Origin: JAVBLQ01 sp031553435
Lineage (GTDB): Bacteria; Bacteroidota; Bacteroidia; Bacteroidales; Azobacteroidaceae
Assembly (NCBI GenBank): GCA_031553435.1
Contig: JAVBLQ010000122.1
Location: 1 to 25,711, forward strand
Length of the DNA: 25,711 nucleotides
Reading direction: 5' to 3'
In this document: piece after piece, positions 1 to 8,262 of the stretch
Numbering within the stretch: position 1 is the first letter of the stretch
How the letters are laid out: the number at the start of each line of letters is the position of its first letter
Made by a program: the position numbers and the translations under genes
The notes under the pieces: model-generated
The model's input: the letters and a program-made list of their open reading frames with translations, nothing else
Database searches by the model: none
What the model was told of the DNA's origin: nothing

Positions 1-2341
1 CCGTAATTATCAGGGAGTTGCCTGGTACAGGAAGCATTTTACTATTGATCAATCATTGAAAGGCAAATTGATCAATATTTACTTCGAAGCTGCCATGGGG
101 AAAAGCGTTGTTTTTCTCAATGGTAAAAAAGTATTGGAACATCTGGGAGGCTATCTCCCTTTCAGCATAGAGTTAACACAATATGGCATTAAAGCTGGAG
201 ATAAATGTCTGATTGCCGTAATGGTTGATAACTCGGATGACAAAAATTATCCTCCGGGGAAAAAACAATCTATGCTGGATTTCGCCTATCACGGAGGAAT
301 TTATCGCGATGTCTGGATGATTGCAACCAATCCGTTACACATTACTGATCCGAATAAAGCACAAAAAACAGCAGGAGGCGGAGTTTTTATTCACTATGGT
401 GAAATCAATAAAAAGAAAGCCGAAATATTTATTGATACAGATGTGATCAACGAATCTTCCCAAAAAGAAAACATCACAATAGAAACCAGATTAATTAATC
501 CTAAAGGACTGGTTATCAAAACTATTAAAAATAAAATCACATTGAATGGAGGAGAATCCAATCAAATTAAACAACAAACCTCAATTGAAAATCCCGAATT
601 ATGGTATCCTGATAGTCCCACATTATATAAAATAGAATCCAAAATTCTTTCTTCGAATAATACAGTTTTAGATGGCGGGATCAGTAGAATTGGGTTACGT
701 AAAGCTGAATTTAAAGGAAAAGACGGATTTTGGCTGAACGGAGAATTATCCGATAAACTAATCGGAGGAAATCGCCACCAGGATTTTGCTTATGTTGGCA
801 ATGCTGTTCCCAACTCACAACATTGGAAAGATGCCAAAAAACTCCGCGATGCCGGCATGCGTATCATCCGCGTAGCACATTATCCTCAGGATCCTTCTTT
901 TATGGATGCCTGTGACGAACTCGGAATGTTTGTTATTGTCGCCACACCCGGATGGCAATATTGGAACAAAGACCCGCAATTTGCGGAATTAGTTTATCAA
1001 GATGTCCGGAATATGGTCAAAAGAGACAGGAATCATCCATGTGTCCTCATGTGGGAACCTACCATCAACGAAACCAGGATTCCGCTGGAAGTATCTACGA
1101 AAGTCTATCAAACTGTACACGAAGAATATCCTTACCCGGGCTGTTTTTGCACCTCTGATATACATATAGATGGTGTTGCTGATAATTACGAAGTAGTTTA
1201 CGGTTGGCCTAAAGATGTAGGCACTGTCAACCAATGCATCTTTACCCGCGAATTTGGAGAAAATGTAGACGATTGGTATGCGCACAACAACAATAATCGT
1301 GCTTCCAGGAGTTGGGGAGAACGTCCAATGACTGCACAAGCACTTTCTCTGGCAAAATCATATAATGAAATGTATACAGAAAGTCTTCAGTTTATTGGAG
1401 GCGCCCTCTGGCATCCATTCGACCATCAACGTGGTTATCACCCGGATCCGTATTGGGGAGGAATCATGGATGCTTTCCGTCAACCGAAATACGCTTACTA
1501 TATGTTCAAAAGTCAGGTAGATGCAAAACTGAAACATCCAATGTCGGAAACAGGGCCAATGGTATATGTCGCTCATGAAATTTCTCCTTTTTCCAGTCCT
1601 GATGTATTAGTATTTACCAATTGTGATGAAGTCAGATTGATTGTTTACGAAAAAGATACACTTGTACAAAAAGTGCAACGAGAAAAATACGGCATGCCCA
1701 ATCCTCCGGTTATTTTTAAAGATGTGTTTGAATTCTTTGAAATGAGACAACATTCTTATTTTGAAAAAAACTGGCAAATCGTCAGTTTTGTTGCCGAAGG
1801 TTTAATTGATGGAAAAGTAGTTTGCACAACTAAAAAAATGCCATCCAGAAGATCAACAAAATTAAGATTATCCATAGATAATGAAGGTCAGCAACTAACC
1901 GCCAATGGATCAGATTTTATTCCTGTTATCTGTGAAGTAACAGACGACAATGGAAATGTTCGCCGCTTAGCTAAAGAACAAATCATCTTTACTGTTGAAG
2001 GAGAAGGCGAAATCATTGGAGATGAAACTATCGGAGCAAATCCTCGTGCTGTTGAATTTGGCTCTGCTCCTGTATTGATCCGTTCTACCCTTAAACCCGG
2101 AAAAATCAAAGTAAAAGCCAGGGTTTGGTTTGAAGGAGAACATACACCTACTCCTGCAGAAATTGAATTTGAAAGCATTACATCTCCACAAAAACTTGTT
2201 TATAATGAAATACCCCAGGTCAATCAAACACAAACAAATAATATCAATGCAAAGAAAAGATCTTTAACAGAAGAAGAAAAGAAAAAAGCATTGGATGAAG
2301 TAGAAAAACAACAAACAGAATTTGGAGAAAAGAAACAATGA
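1..2341 (+). CDS. Glycoside hydrolase family 2 enzyme (beta-galactosidase/beta-glucuronidase-like), 5' end missing
   Basis: The open frame runs in from the left edge (first full codon at base 2), so signal peptide and true start lie outside; the Met at base 56 is internal. The visible part starts inside the GH2 sugar-binding domain (NYQGVAWYRKHF just before that Met), continues through the immunoglobulin-like domain and a TIM barrel. Numbering from the Met at 56, the barrel has KRDRNHP (322-328) and then MWEPTINE with E339 as likely acid/base, and TREFGE (397-402) with E399 as likely nucleophile. After it comes a DUF4982-like beta domain (around SPDVLVFTNCDEVRL) and a Lys/Glu-rich tail. GH2 enzymes are retaining exo-hydrolases, usually on beta-galactosides, glucuronides or mannosides; the specificity cannot be read here. 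It heads the visible part of a long + strand cluster, so it probably acts in the periplasm. Fold assignment is firm, substrate is not. Confidence 0.9.
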   Translation, partial: RNYQGVAWYRKHFTIDQSLKGKLINIYFEAAMGKSVVFLNGKKVLEHLGGYLPFSIELTQYGIKAGDKCLIAVMVDNSDDKNYPPGKKQSMLDFAYHGGIYRDVWMIATNPLHITDPNKAQKTAGGGVFIHYGEINKKKAEIFIDTDVINESSQKENITIETRLINPKGLVIKTIKNKITLNGGESNQIKQQTSIENPELWYPDSPTLYKIESKILSSNNTVLDGGISRIGLRKAEFKGKDGFWLNGELSDKLIGGNRHQDFAYVGNAVPNSQHWKDAKKLRDAGMRIIRVAHYPQDPSFMDACDELGMFVIVATPGWQYWNKDPQFAELVYQDVRNMVKRDRNHPCVLMWEPTINETRIPLEVSTKVYQTVHEEYPYPGCFCTSDIHIDGVADNYEVVYGWPKDVGTVNQCIFTREFGENVDDWYAHNNNNRASRSWGERPMTAQALSLAKSYNEMYTESLQFIGGALWHPFDHQRGYHPDPYWGGIMDAFRQPKYAYYMFKSQVDAKLKHPMSETGPMVYVAHEISPFSSPDVLVFTNCDEVRLIVYEKDTLVQKVQREKYGMPNPPVIFKDVFEFFEMRQHSYFEKNWQIVSFVAEGLIDGKVVCTTKKMPSRRSTKLRLSIDNEGQQLTANGSDFIPVICEVTDDNGNVRRLAKEQIIFTVEGEGEIIGDETIGANPRAVEFGSAPVLIRSTLKPGKIKVKARVWFEGEHTPTPAEIEFESITSPQKLVYNEIPQVNQTQTNNINAKKRSLTEEEKKKALDEVEKQQTEFGEKKQ

Positions 2342-2346
2342 AATAA

Positions 2347-2423
2347 TTTGCCAATTTTCTAATATGCCAATGTGCCAATAAAATGCACTTCAATCAATTG
2401 GCACATTAGCATATGGCACATTG
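2347..2423. repeat. Octamer repeat family A, inverted arms between GH2 and aldolase genes
   Basis: Units of the type AATGTGCC/AATATGCC (2347-2379) are followed by the complementary ATTGGCAC/ATTAGCAT units (2396-2423). The arms pair imperfectly over about 23 bases with a 16-base loop. The element fills most of the 96-base gap. No T-run follows, so it is not a standard intrinsic terminator. A second copy of this family lies at 21862-21932 in the same polarity. Confidence 0.8.
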
Positions 2424-2437
2424 AAAAATTATAAAAC

Positions 2438-3355
2438 ATGAATAAGTCAATATTCCGCGGAATCATTCCACCCATGATCACTCCTTTGTTGGAGACTGAT
2501 GCATTAGATGTAAAAGGCGTAGAAAATTTAATAGAACACCTGATTGCCGGAGGTGTCAATGGTATATTTATTTTAGGAACAACAGGAGAAACACAACACT
2601 TAAGTTTCAAAATCAGAAAAGAGCTAATCGAAAGAACCTGTAAATGTGTAAATGGCAGAGTCCCGGTTTTAGTTGGAATCACTGATACTTCCATGTATGA
2701 AAGTATTGACCTGTCTGAACTTGCCGCAAAACACAATGCAGACGGAGTAGTTGCCGCTCCTCCTTATTATTTTGCTTTGGGACAACCGGAATTGATCGAA
2801 TATTATGAGTTACTTACCGAAAAATCTGCATTACCTCTGTTCCTGTACAACATGCCTTCACATACCAAAGTGATGATTGAACCCGATACTGTTCTGGCAT
2901 TATCAAAGAACGAAAAAATCCTAGGATTGAAAGATAGCTCTGCCAATGGAGTATATTTCCATAAACTTCTTCATTTAATGAAAGATCGTCCCGATTTCGC
3001 TTTGTTTGTCGGACCAGAAGAAATGATGGCATCCGTCGTATTAATGGGCGCACATGGCGGAGTAACCGGAGGAGCTAATTTATATCCAAAGCTTTTTGTC
3101 GATTTATACAATGCTGCAGCAGCCAAAGACATGCAAAAAGTAGCAGTTCTACAAGAAAAAATGATTTCTGTCGGAAATGAATTATATAGCATCGGACGTT
3201 TCGGTTCCAGCTATATCAAAGGATTAAAATCTGCACTTGCACTGAAAGGTATTTGCAGTGATTATCTGGCGGCACCTTTCAATATGTTCCAGGAATTGGA
3301 AAAAAATAAGGTGCAAAAAGCATTGGAAAAACTGGAGAAAATAATTAATAATTAA
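2438..3355 (+). CDS. DapA/NanA-family class I aldolase (probably 2-keto-3-deoxy sugar acid aldolase)
   Basis: 305 residues, the normal length for the dihydrodipicolinate synthase/N-acetylneuraminate lyase family, with no signal peptide, so cytoplasmic. GTTGE (47-51) is the carboxylate-binding loop, Y137 in LFLYNMP is the conserved tyrosine and K165 in GLKDSS is the Schiff-base lysine. The family cleaves or forms C-C bonds of pyruvate with an aldehyde. A biosynthetic DapA is possible, but the position inside a glycan-catabolic cluster with a rhamnosidase and a rhamnose mutarotase makes a 2-keto-3-deoxy-aldonate aldolase of a non-phosphorylating deoxy-sugar or uronate route more likely; that is inference. 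The C-terminus EKIINN is encoded in part by the AT-rich heptamer array (family H) that continues into the next gene. Confidence 0.85.
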   Translation: MNKSIFRGIIPPMITPLLETDALDVKGVENLIEHLIAGGVNGIFILGTTGETQHLSFKIRKELIERTCKCVNGRVPVLVGITDTSMYESIDLSELAAKHNADGVVAAPPYYFALGQPELIEYYELLTEKSALPLFLYNMPSHTKVMIEPDTVLALSKNEKILGLKDSSANGVYFHKLLHLMKDRPDFALFVGPEEMMASVVLMGAHGGVTGGANLYPKLFVDLYNAAAAKDMQKVAVLQEKMISVGNELYSIGRFGSSYIKGLKSALALKGICSDYLAAPFNMFQELEKNKVQKALEKLEKIINN

Positions 3356-3375
3356 AAGTTAAGAATGAAGAATTA
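3339..3375. repeat. Heptamer repeat family H (AATTAAT/AAGAATG type) at gene junction
   Basis: Degenerate 7-nt units of the AATTGAA/AATAATT type cover the aldolase stop codon and the ATG of the esterase gene. The same family sits at 4827-4860 and 9501-9534, again spanning a stop and the next start. Only the purine-rich arm is present, so no hairpin forms. Confidence 0.6.
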
Positions 3376-4846
3376 TGTATTGGGTGCACGGTGCATGGTA
3401 CACAGTGCACAATATTGGATACAACGCTTTATTTCGTGCACCGTGCACCGTGCACCGCGTACCCTTTTGTCCTTCGCCCTTTGCCTTTTACCCTTCGCCT
3501 CATTCGCTCAGACTGCCGATGACGCATATGCACGTCCATTGGTTGATGTATTGAAAGATATTGAAATACAATTCAACATTCAAGTCAAATATGATACTAA
3601 AATGATTGACGGGAAAATTCTTACTTATGCTGATTGGCGCATCCGTCCATGGAGTATAGATGAAACAATGAAAGCAGTCCTTGCTCCTTTCGATTACACT
3701 TATGTCATGGATAACGGAAAATATAAAATCAAAAATTTCGAATACGCACGAACCAATCCGGCAGAAGGAAAGAAATTCCTGGATTATCTGGAAACTTTAT
3801 ATTCCGACAAAGCCGGTTGGGAGAAACGGAAAGCAGAGATCAAGCCTTGTTTGACAAAGGCTTTACGACTTTCTCCATTGCCGGAAAAACCCAAATCAAA
3901 CATTATCCTTACCAAACAACGAAAATACAACGGATACACCGTTGAAAATTTTGCAATCGAAACATTGCCGGGCATTTATGTTTGTGGTTCTATTTATAAA
4001 CCTGAAAAAATCAAAGGAAAATGTCCCGTGATGATCAATCCTAACGGACACTTCGGACAAGGACGTTACCGGGAAGACCAACAAAAACGTTGTGCCATGC
4101 AAGCACGTATGGGAATTATTTCCGCCGATTGGGATTTATTCGCCTGGGGTGAAAGTCTGCTGCAATTCGATGGGTCATTGCATCGCCTGAGTGCCGCTCA
4201 AAGCATTCAAACATTGAACGCAATCCGTGTACTGGATTATTTACTTTCTTTAAAAGAAGCTGATTCGCAACGGGTTGGAGTTACCGGAGGTTCCGGAGGA
4301 GGAAGCATGACAATGATGATGTCAGCCATTGATGACAGAATCACATTAAGTATTCCAACTGTTATGTTATCCTCCCATTTTTCGGGAGGTTGCCCATGCG
4401 AAAGCGGAATGCCTACGCATCTTTGCGGACACAGGACTAATAACGCAGAAATCGCAGCCATGTTTGCTCCCAGGCCCCAATTATTTTTGACTGATGGAAA
4501 AGATTGGTCATCAACTGTTCCGGAATTAGAACTCCCTTTTATCAAAAGAATTTATGGCTTTTACAATGCCGAAAATAATGTTGAAAATGTTCATTTCCCA
4601 AACGAAGGACATGATTATGGTATTTCTAAACGCAAAGCCATGTATGAATTCGTTGCCAAACATTTTCAACTGGACATCAATAAAATCAAAGATAAAGATG
4701 GAAATATTGACGAAAGCATTATCACTGTCGAAGAAGAAAAACAAATGTATGCTTTCGGACCTGATGGCGAAAATTTACCTAAAAACGCTATCAAAGGTAA
4801 AGACGCTTTAATGAAAATCCTGAAAGAATTGAAAATTGAGAATTGA
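3365..4846 (+). CDS. Secreted alpha/beta-hydrolase esterase with N-terminal STN-like domain (acetyl xylan/pectin esterase-like)
   Basis: 493 residues. A long signal peptide (1-49, ending SFAQ) has a hydrophobic core LLSFALCLLPFASFA encoded by repeat families B and C. Residues about 51-125 resemble the short STN domain of secretins and TonB receptors (PLVDVLKDIEIQFNIQVKYD), unusual on an esterase. The hydrolase domain has the nucleophile elbow G-G-S310-G-G, an Asp in LTDGKDW (D377) and EGHDYG with H416, which together would form the Ser-His-Asp triad. Related proteins are acetyl xylan esterases and dienelactone-hydrolase-type enzymes, which remove acyl or methyl esters from polysaccharides. 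It ends 2 bases before the GH95 start, indicating translational coupling. Probable job: removing ester decorations in the periplasm so that the neighbouring exo-enzymes can act. Triad assignment is by motif only. Confidence 0.8.
   Translation: MKNYVLGARCMVHSAQYWIQRFISCTVHRAPRTLLSFALCLLPFASFAQTADDAYARPLVDVLKDIEIQFNIQVKYDTKMIDGKILTYADWRIRPWSIDETMKAVLAPFDYTYVMDNGKYKIKNFEYARTNPAEGKKFLDYLETLYSDKAGWEKRKAEIKPCLTKALRLSPLPEKPKSNIILTKQRKYNGYTVENFAIETLPGIYVCGSIYKPEKIKGKCPVMINPNGHFGQGRYREDQQKRCAMQARMGIISADWDLFAWGESLLQFDGSLHRLSAAQSIQTLNAIRVLDYLLSLKEADSQRVGVTGGSGGGSMTMMMSAIDDRITLSIPTVMLSSHFSGGCPCESGMPTHLCGHRTNNAEIAAMFAPRPQLFLTDGKDWSSTVPELELPFIKRIYGFYNAENNVENVHFPNEGHDYGISKRKAMYEFVAKHFQLDINKIKDKDGNIDESIITVEEEKQMYAFGPDGENLPKNAIKGKDALMKILKELKIEN
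3382..3500. repeat. Heptamer family B hairpin (GGTGCAC/GTGCACC) plus right arm of family C, inside the esterase signal peptide
   Basis: Left arm 3382-3410 is GGTGCAC-type units; right arm 3435-3462 is three or more GTGCACC units; the arms are close reverse complements with a 24-base loop. From 3463 to 3500 follow pyrimidine-rich units of the C family (TTCGCCC, TTTGCCT) with no left partner. All of it is translated: family B gives GARCMVHSA and CTVHRAP, family C gives SFALCLLPFA. Confidence 0.85.
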
Positions 4847-4860
4847 AAATGAAGAATTTT
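4827..4860. repeat. Heptamer family H (AATTGAA) spanning esterase stop and GH95 start
   Basis: Five consecutive 7-nt units of AATTGAA/AATTGAG/AATGAAG type. The unit contains an in-phase TGA whichever frame is read, giving the esterase tail KIEN and its stop (4844-4846); a one-base variant supplies the ATG (4849) of the next gene. Confidence 0.7.
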
Positions 4861-7374
4861 GAAAAAAAACATATCAGGCGAAAGGCGAAAGGCAAAAGGC
4901 AAAGGACATTTTTAGCCCTTTGCCCTTCGCCTTTCGCCCTTATATTTTTCGCCTTTTGCCTTCTGCCTTTCGCCATCTTCGGACAAAACGATCTGAAACT
5001 GTGGTACGACAAACCTGCTACCGATTGGAATGAAGCTCTTCCTTTAGGGAATGGCCGCCTGGGAGCAATGGTTTTCGGGGTTCCTGCTGTAGAACATCTA
5101 CAACTGAATGAAGAAACAATCTGGGCCGGATCTCCCAATAGCAATGCTCACCAACTTGAACCAGGAGTGTTGGACAAAGTCCGGCAACTCATTTTCGAAG
5201 GAAAATATGAAGAAGCGCAAGACATCGCCACAGAAAAAATGATGTCGCCCAAAAATCACGGAATGCCGTATCAAACCATGGGAGATGTGTTTATTTCTTT
5301 TCCCGGACACAATAATTATACAGACTATTATCGTGATTTAGACATTTCAAATGCATTAGCTTCTGTCAGATATAAAGTGAACGAAACTACTTTCAACCGC
5401 GAAGTTTTTACATCCTTCACAGATCAGGTCATCATTGTAAAACTCACAAGTGATAAGCCTGGAAGTATTTCCTGTAATTTATTACTGACGTCTCCTCAGG
5501 AAAAACCGGAATGGAAATCTGACAAACAACAACTTGTTTTTGCAGCTATTACTCCTGCTCATGAAAAACAAAGCGGGAAAGTACGCTTCGAAACCAGAAT
5601 TACACCAAAACTCAAAGGTGGTAAATTTGAAATCAAAGATAATTTACTGACAATAGAAAATGCGGATGAAGCATTGATTTATATATCCATTGCCACTAAT
5701 TTCAAGAACTACAAAGAATTAACCGTCAATGAATCAGAAAAATGTAAAACATTTTTAGATCAAGCCATTACCAAACCTTACGAAAAAGCCAAGCAAGAAC
5801 ACATGAATTATTTTCACCAATATATGAATCGTGTTTCTTTGAATTTAGGCTCGAATGACGCAGTCAAAAAAACAACCGATGTACGAATCAAAGAATTTGC
5901 ACAAACTTTTGATCCGCAATTGGTAAGTTTATATTTCCAGTTTGGAAGATACTTATTAATCTCATCTTCTCAACCGGGAACTCAACCTGCTAATTTACAA
6001 GGAATCTGGAACGACAGGCTTTTACCTTCATGGGACAGTAAGTATACTTGTAACATCAATCTGGAAATGAATTACTGGCCGGCCGAAGTAACCAATCTCA
6101 GCGAAATGCACGAACCCATGCTTCAATTGGTTCGCGAAGTAGCCGAAACAGGAACAAAAACAGCTCAGATGATGTACAATTGCCGTGGTTGGGTGTTGCA
6201 TCACAACACCGACATCTGGCGAATTACCGGCCCTGTTGACAGAGCAGCATCAGGTATGTGGCCAACCGGAGGCGCCTGGGTGAGCCAACATCTCTGGTAC
6301 CGTTATTTATACACTGGAGACAAAACATATCTGGCATCCGTTTATCCTGTAATGAAAGAAGCGGCCCGATTCTTTGTCGACTTCCTGATCAAAGAACCAA
6401 CTCACGGATGGCTGGTTGTATCACCTTCCAATTCACCGGAAAACACACACGCCGGAAGCAATGGAAAAGCTACAATTACCGCAGGCTGCACAATGGATAA
6501 TCAATTAGTATTTGATCTTTTTTCCAATGTTATTGAAGCTTCAAAAATATTAAATATAGATCCTGTTTTCGCCGACACGCTGAAAACGAAAAGGGATCAA
6601 TTACCTCCTATGCAAATCGGGCAACATAGTCAATTACAGGAATGGTTATTCGACTGGGATAGTCCCCAAGATGTTCACCGGCATGTTTCCCATTTGTACG
6701 GACTATTTCCAAGCAATCAGATATCACCTTACCGTACGCCGGAATTATTTGATGCAGCCAGAACGTCCTTGATTTATCGCGGAGACCCTTCCACCGGTTG
6801 GTCCATGGGTTGGAAGGTATGTCTTTGGGCTCGCCTGTTAGACGGTAATCACGCATACAAATTACTGACCGAACAACTCAACTTAGTCTCAACCGGAGAA
6901 AAGAAAAAAGGTGGGACTTATGCTAATATGTTCGATGCCCACCCTCCTTTTCAAATCGACGGAAATTTCGGATGCACTGCCGGAATCGCCGAAATGCTGA
7001 TGCAAAGCCACGACGGATTTATTTATTTACTTCCGGCCCTACCCGATGTCTGGAAAAACGGAAGCATTAAAGGCCTGATCACAAGAGGAGGTTTTGAAAT
7101 AAACATGGGTTGGAAAGAAGGAAGAATAAACAACCTCACCATTTATTCCAGATACGGAGGTAATTGTCGTTTGCGCGTAAAAAATCAATTGGAAGGGAAA
7201 GGCTTGAAACAAGCCAAAGGCAATAATTCCAACTCCCTGTATTCGCTCCCCGGGATCAAACAACCGCTTATTTCCGAAAAAGCCAAGTTGAATAAAATAA
7301 ATTTAGAACAAACTTATTTATATGATATTCAAACGGAAAAAGGAAAAACATACGAACTAAAAATGAAAAATTAA
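4849..7374 (+). CDS. GH95 alpha-L-fucosidase / alpha-L-galactosidase
   Basis: 841 residues from the ATG at 4849; a TTG six bases upstream overlaps the esterase stop and is less likely. A basic n-region (RRKAKGKRQR) and hydrophobic core ending AIFGQ form a signal peptide encoded entirely by a family C inverted repeat. The mature protein has the family layout: N-terminal beta domain opening with LKLWYDKPATDWNEALPLGN and NEETIWAGSP, an (alpha/alpha)6 barrel with QGIWND, NINLEMNYWPAE and HPPFQIDGNFG (D704), and a C-terminal beta domain. GH95 enzymes invert and remove terminal alpha-1,2-linked L-fucose or L-galactose. Residue T400 in KYTCNIN aligns with the position I recall as His419 in bifidobacterial AfcA; Thr there was reported for an L-galactosidase, so L-galactose is possible. 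The substrate is inference, the family is not. Confidence 0.93.
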   Translation: MKNFEKKHIRRKAKGKRQRTFLALCPSPFALIFFAFCLLPFAIFGQNDLKLWYDKPATDWNEALPLGNGRLGAMVFGVPAVEHLQLNEETIWAGSPNSNAHQLEPGVLDKVRQLIFEGKYEEAQDIATEKMMSPKNHGMPYQTMGDVFISFPGHNNYTDYYRDLDISNALASVRYKVNETTFNREVFTSFTDQVIIVKLTSDKPGSISCNLLLTSPQEKPEWKSDKQQLVFAAITPAHEKQSGKVRFETRITPKLKGGKFEIKDNLLTIENADEALIYISIATNFKNYKELTVNESEKCKTFLDQAITKPYEKAKQEHMNYFHQYMNRVSLNLGSNDAVKKTTDVRIKEFAQTFDPQLVSLYFQFGRYLLISSSQPGTQPANLQGIWNDRLLPSWDSKYTCNINLEMNYWPAEVTNLSEMHEPMLQLVREVAETGTKTAQMMYNCRGWVLHHNTDIWRITGPVDRAASGMWPTGGAWVSQHLWYRYLYTGDKTYLASVYPVMKEAARFFVDFLIKEPTHGWLVVSPSNSPENTHAGSNGKATITAGCTMDNQLVFDLFSNVIEASKILNIDPVFADTLKTKRDQLPPMQIGQHSQLQEWLFDWDSPQDVHRHVSHLYGLFPSNQISPYRTPELFDAARTSLIYRGDPSTGWSMGWKVCLWARLLDGNHAYKLLTEQLNLVSTGEKKKGGTYANMFDAHPPFQIDGNFGCTAGIAEMLMQSHDGFIYLLPALPDVWKNGSIKGLITRGGFEINMGWKEGRINNLTIYSRYGGNCRLRVKNQLEGKGLKQAKGNNSNSLYSLPGIKQPLISEKAKLNKINLEQTYLYDIQTEKGKTYELKMKN
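4877..4974. repeat. Heptamer family C inverted repeat (GGCGAAA/TTTCGCC) encoding the GH95 signal peptide
   Basis: Left arm 4877-4904 is four GGCGAAA/GGCAAAA units; right arm 4917-4940 is CCTTTGC/CCTTCGC/CTTTCGC units, pairing over about 22 bases with a 12-base loop; a second right-type arm follows at 4950-4974. The left arm is read as RRKAKGKRQR, the right arms as LALCPSPFAL and FFAFCLLPFA, so one hairpin supplies both the basic and the hydrophobic parts of a secretion signal. Confidence 0.9.
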
Positions 7375-7387
7375 AAAGACCATATTT

Positions 7388-8188
7388 ATGGCAAAAATAA
7401 ACGTAACAGGCACCGACATAACAATCATTCAGATTGCCGACTCAGATTATATATCTCTCACAGACATGGCACACAGCCAAATGGAGGAACATATCATTAT
7501 AAAATGGCTTAGCCTGAAAAGTACTATTGAATATATCGGCGAATGGGAAATCCTGTTCAATCCCAATTTTAATTATACCGAATTCGGTACAATTAAAAAT
7601 TCAGCGGGAAGTAATAATTTTGTTCTTTCTGTAAAACAATGGATTGCAAGAACAAATGCTATTGGAATTACAGCAAAGGCCGGTCGTTATGGTGGAACAT
7701 ATGCCCATAAAGATATTGCATTTCATTTTGGCATGTGGATAAGCGCTCGGTTTCAACTATTATTAGTTAAAGAATTTCAGCGTCTCAAAGAGCTGGAGCA
7801 ACAGCAAATCGGCTGGAGCGCAAAACGCGAACTGGCCAAAATCAATTACCATATTCATACTGATGCCGTAAAGCAAAATCTTATTCCTACCGAGTTGACA
7901 TCCCAACAAATTAATATCATTTATGCCAGTGAAGCCGATGTCCTTAATGTTGCCCTATTTGGAATAACAGCGAAACAATGGCGCGAAGCAAATTCAGACC
8001 TGAAAGGGAATATTCGTGACTATGCCACAATCAACGAACTGATATGTTTGTCTAATATGGAAAATTTGAATGCTGTATTTATCAATGAAGGACTTTCTCA
8101 AAAAGAACGATTAATAAAGCTGAACCAAATAGCTATTCAACAGATGAAAGTGTTGCATGAAGTTGAAAATCGCAAATTACTGAAATAA
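7388..8188 (+). CDS. KilA-N domain protein
   Basis: 266 residues, no signal peptide, cytoplasmic. The first 130 or so residues look like a KilA-N domain: SDYISLTDMAHSQ at about 18-30, IIIKWLSLKSTIEYIGEWE, then SVKQWIARTNAIGITAKAGRYGGTYAHKDIAFHFGMWIS, which is the usual end of that domain. The remaining half is a helical, charged tail without a recognised motif. KilA-N is a DNA-binding module of phage and large-virus proteins, also widespread as stand-alone genes in Bacteroidetes. Here it sits 13 bases after GH95 and ahead of GH105, both glycan enzymes, so it looks like an insertion into the cluster or an unconventional regulator. Nothing in the sequence says which DNA it binds. Domain assignment is fairly sure, role unknown. 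Confidence 0.8.
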   Translation: MAKINVTGTDITIIQIADSDYISLTDMAHSQMEEHIIIKWLSLKSTIEYIGEWEILFNPNFNYTEFGTIKNSAGSNNFVLSVKQWIARTNAIGITAKAGRYGGTYAHKDIAFHFGMWISARFQLLLVKEFQRLKELEQQQIGWSAKRELAKINYHIHTDAVKQNLIPTELTSQQINIIYASEADVLNVALFGITAKQWREANSDLKGNIRDYATINELICLSNMENLNAVFINEGLSQKERLIKLNQIAIQQMKVLHEVENRKLLK

Positions 8189-8226
8189 ATTTCCTTGCAA
8201 TCAGGCAAGACTATATTGTAATATTT

Positions 8227-8243
8227 ACATCCCGCAGGGATGT
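8227..8243. repeat. Perfect short palindromic hairpin ACATCCC-GCA-GGGATGT
   Basis: Seven perfectly paired bases with a 3-base loop in the 74-base gap between the KilA-N and GH105 genes, followed by GTGTAAAAAAA, not by a T-run. It could be an mRNA processing or stability hairpin or a repeat seen elsewhere in the genome. Confidence 0.6.
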
Positions 8244-8262
8244 GTAAAAAAATAATAAATCA

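Noticed and set aside
2438..3355. Lysine-pathway DapA or sialic acid lyase NanA
   Set aside because: Catalytic residues fit the whole family; no sialic acid or lysine genes are near, so only the family-level aldolase call is kept.
3382..3500. CRISPR-like array because of short regularly spaced repeats
   Set aside because: Units are 7 nt, contiguous and degenerate with no spacers, and no cas genes are present.
4843..4848. TTG as GH95 start, and likewise TTG at 9486 for the GH140 gene
   Set aside because: Both lie in the previous gene or its stop codon, while an ATG within 39 bases starts a proper signal peptide just after the stop.
4791..5144. 117-residue minus-strand frame rich in KAKGKRQ- and CLLPFA-like strings
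   Set aside because: It is the shadow of the family C hairpin read on the other strand; it only shows that the repeat gives the same peptides on both strands. It overlaps the well-supported GH95 start.
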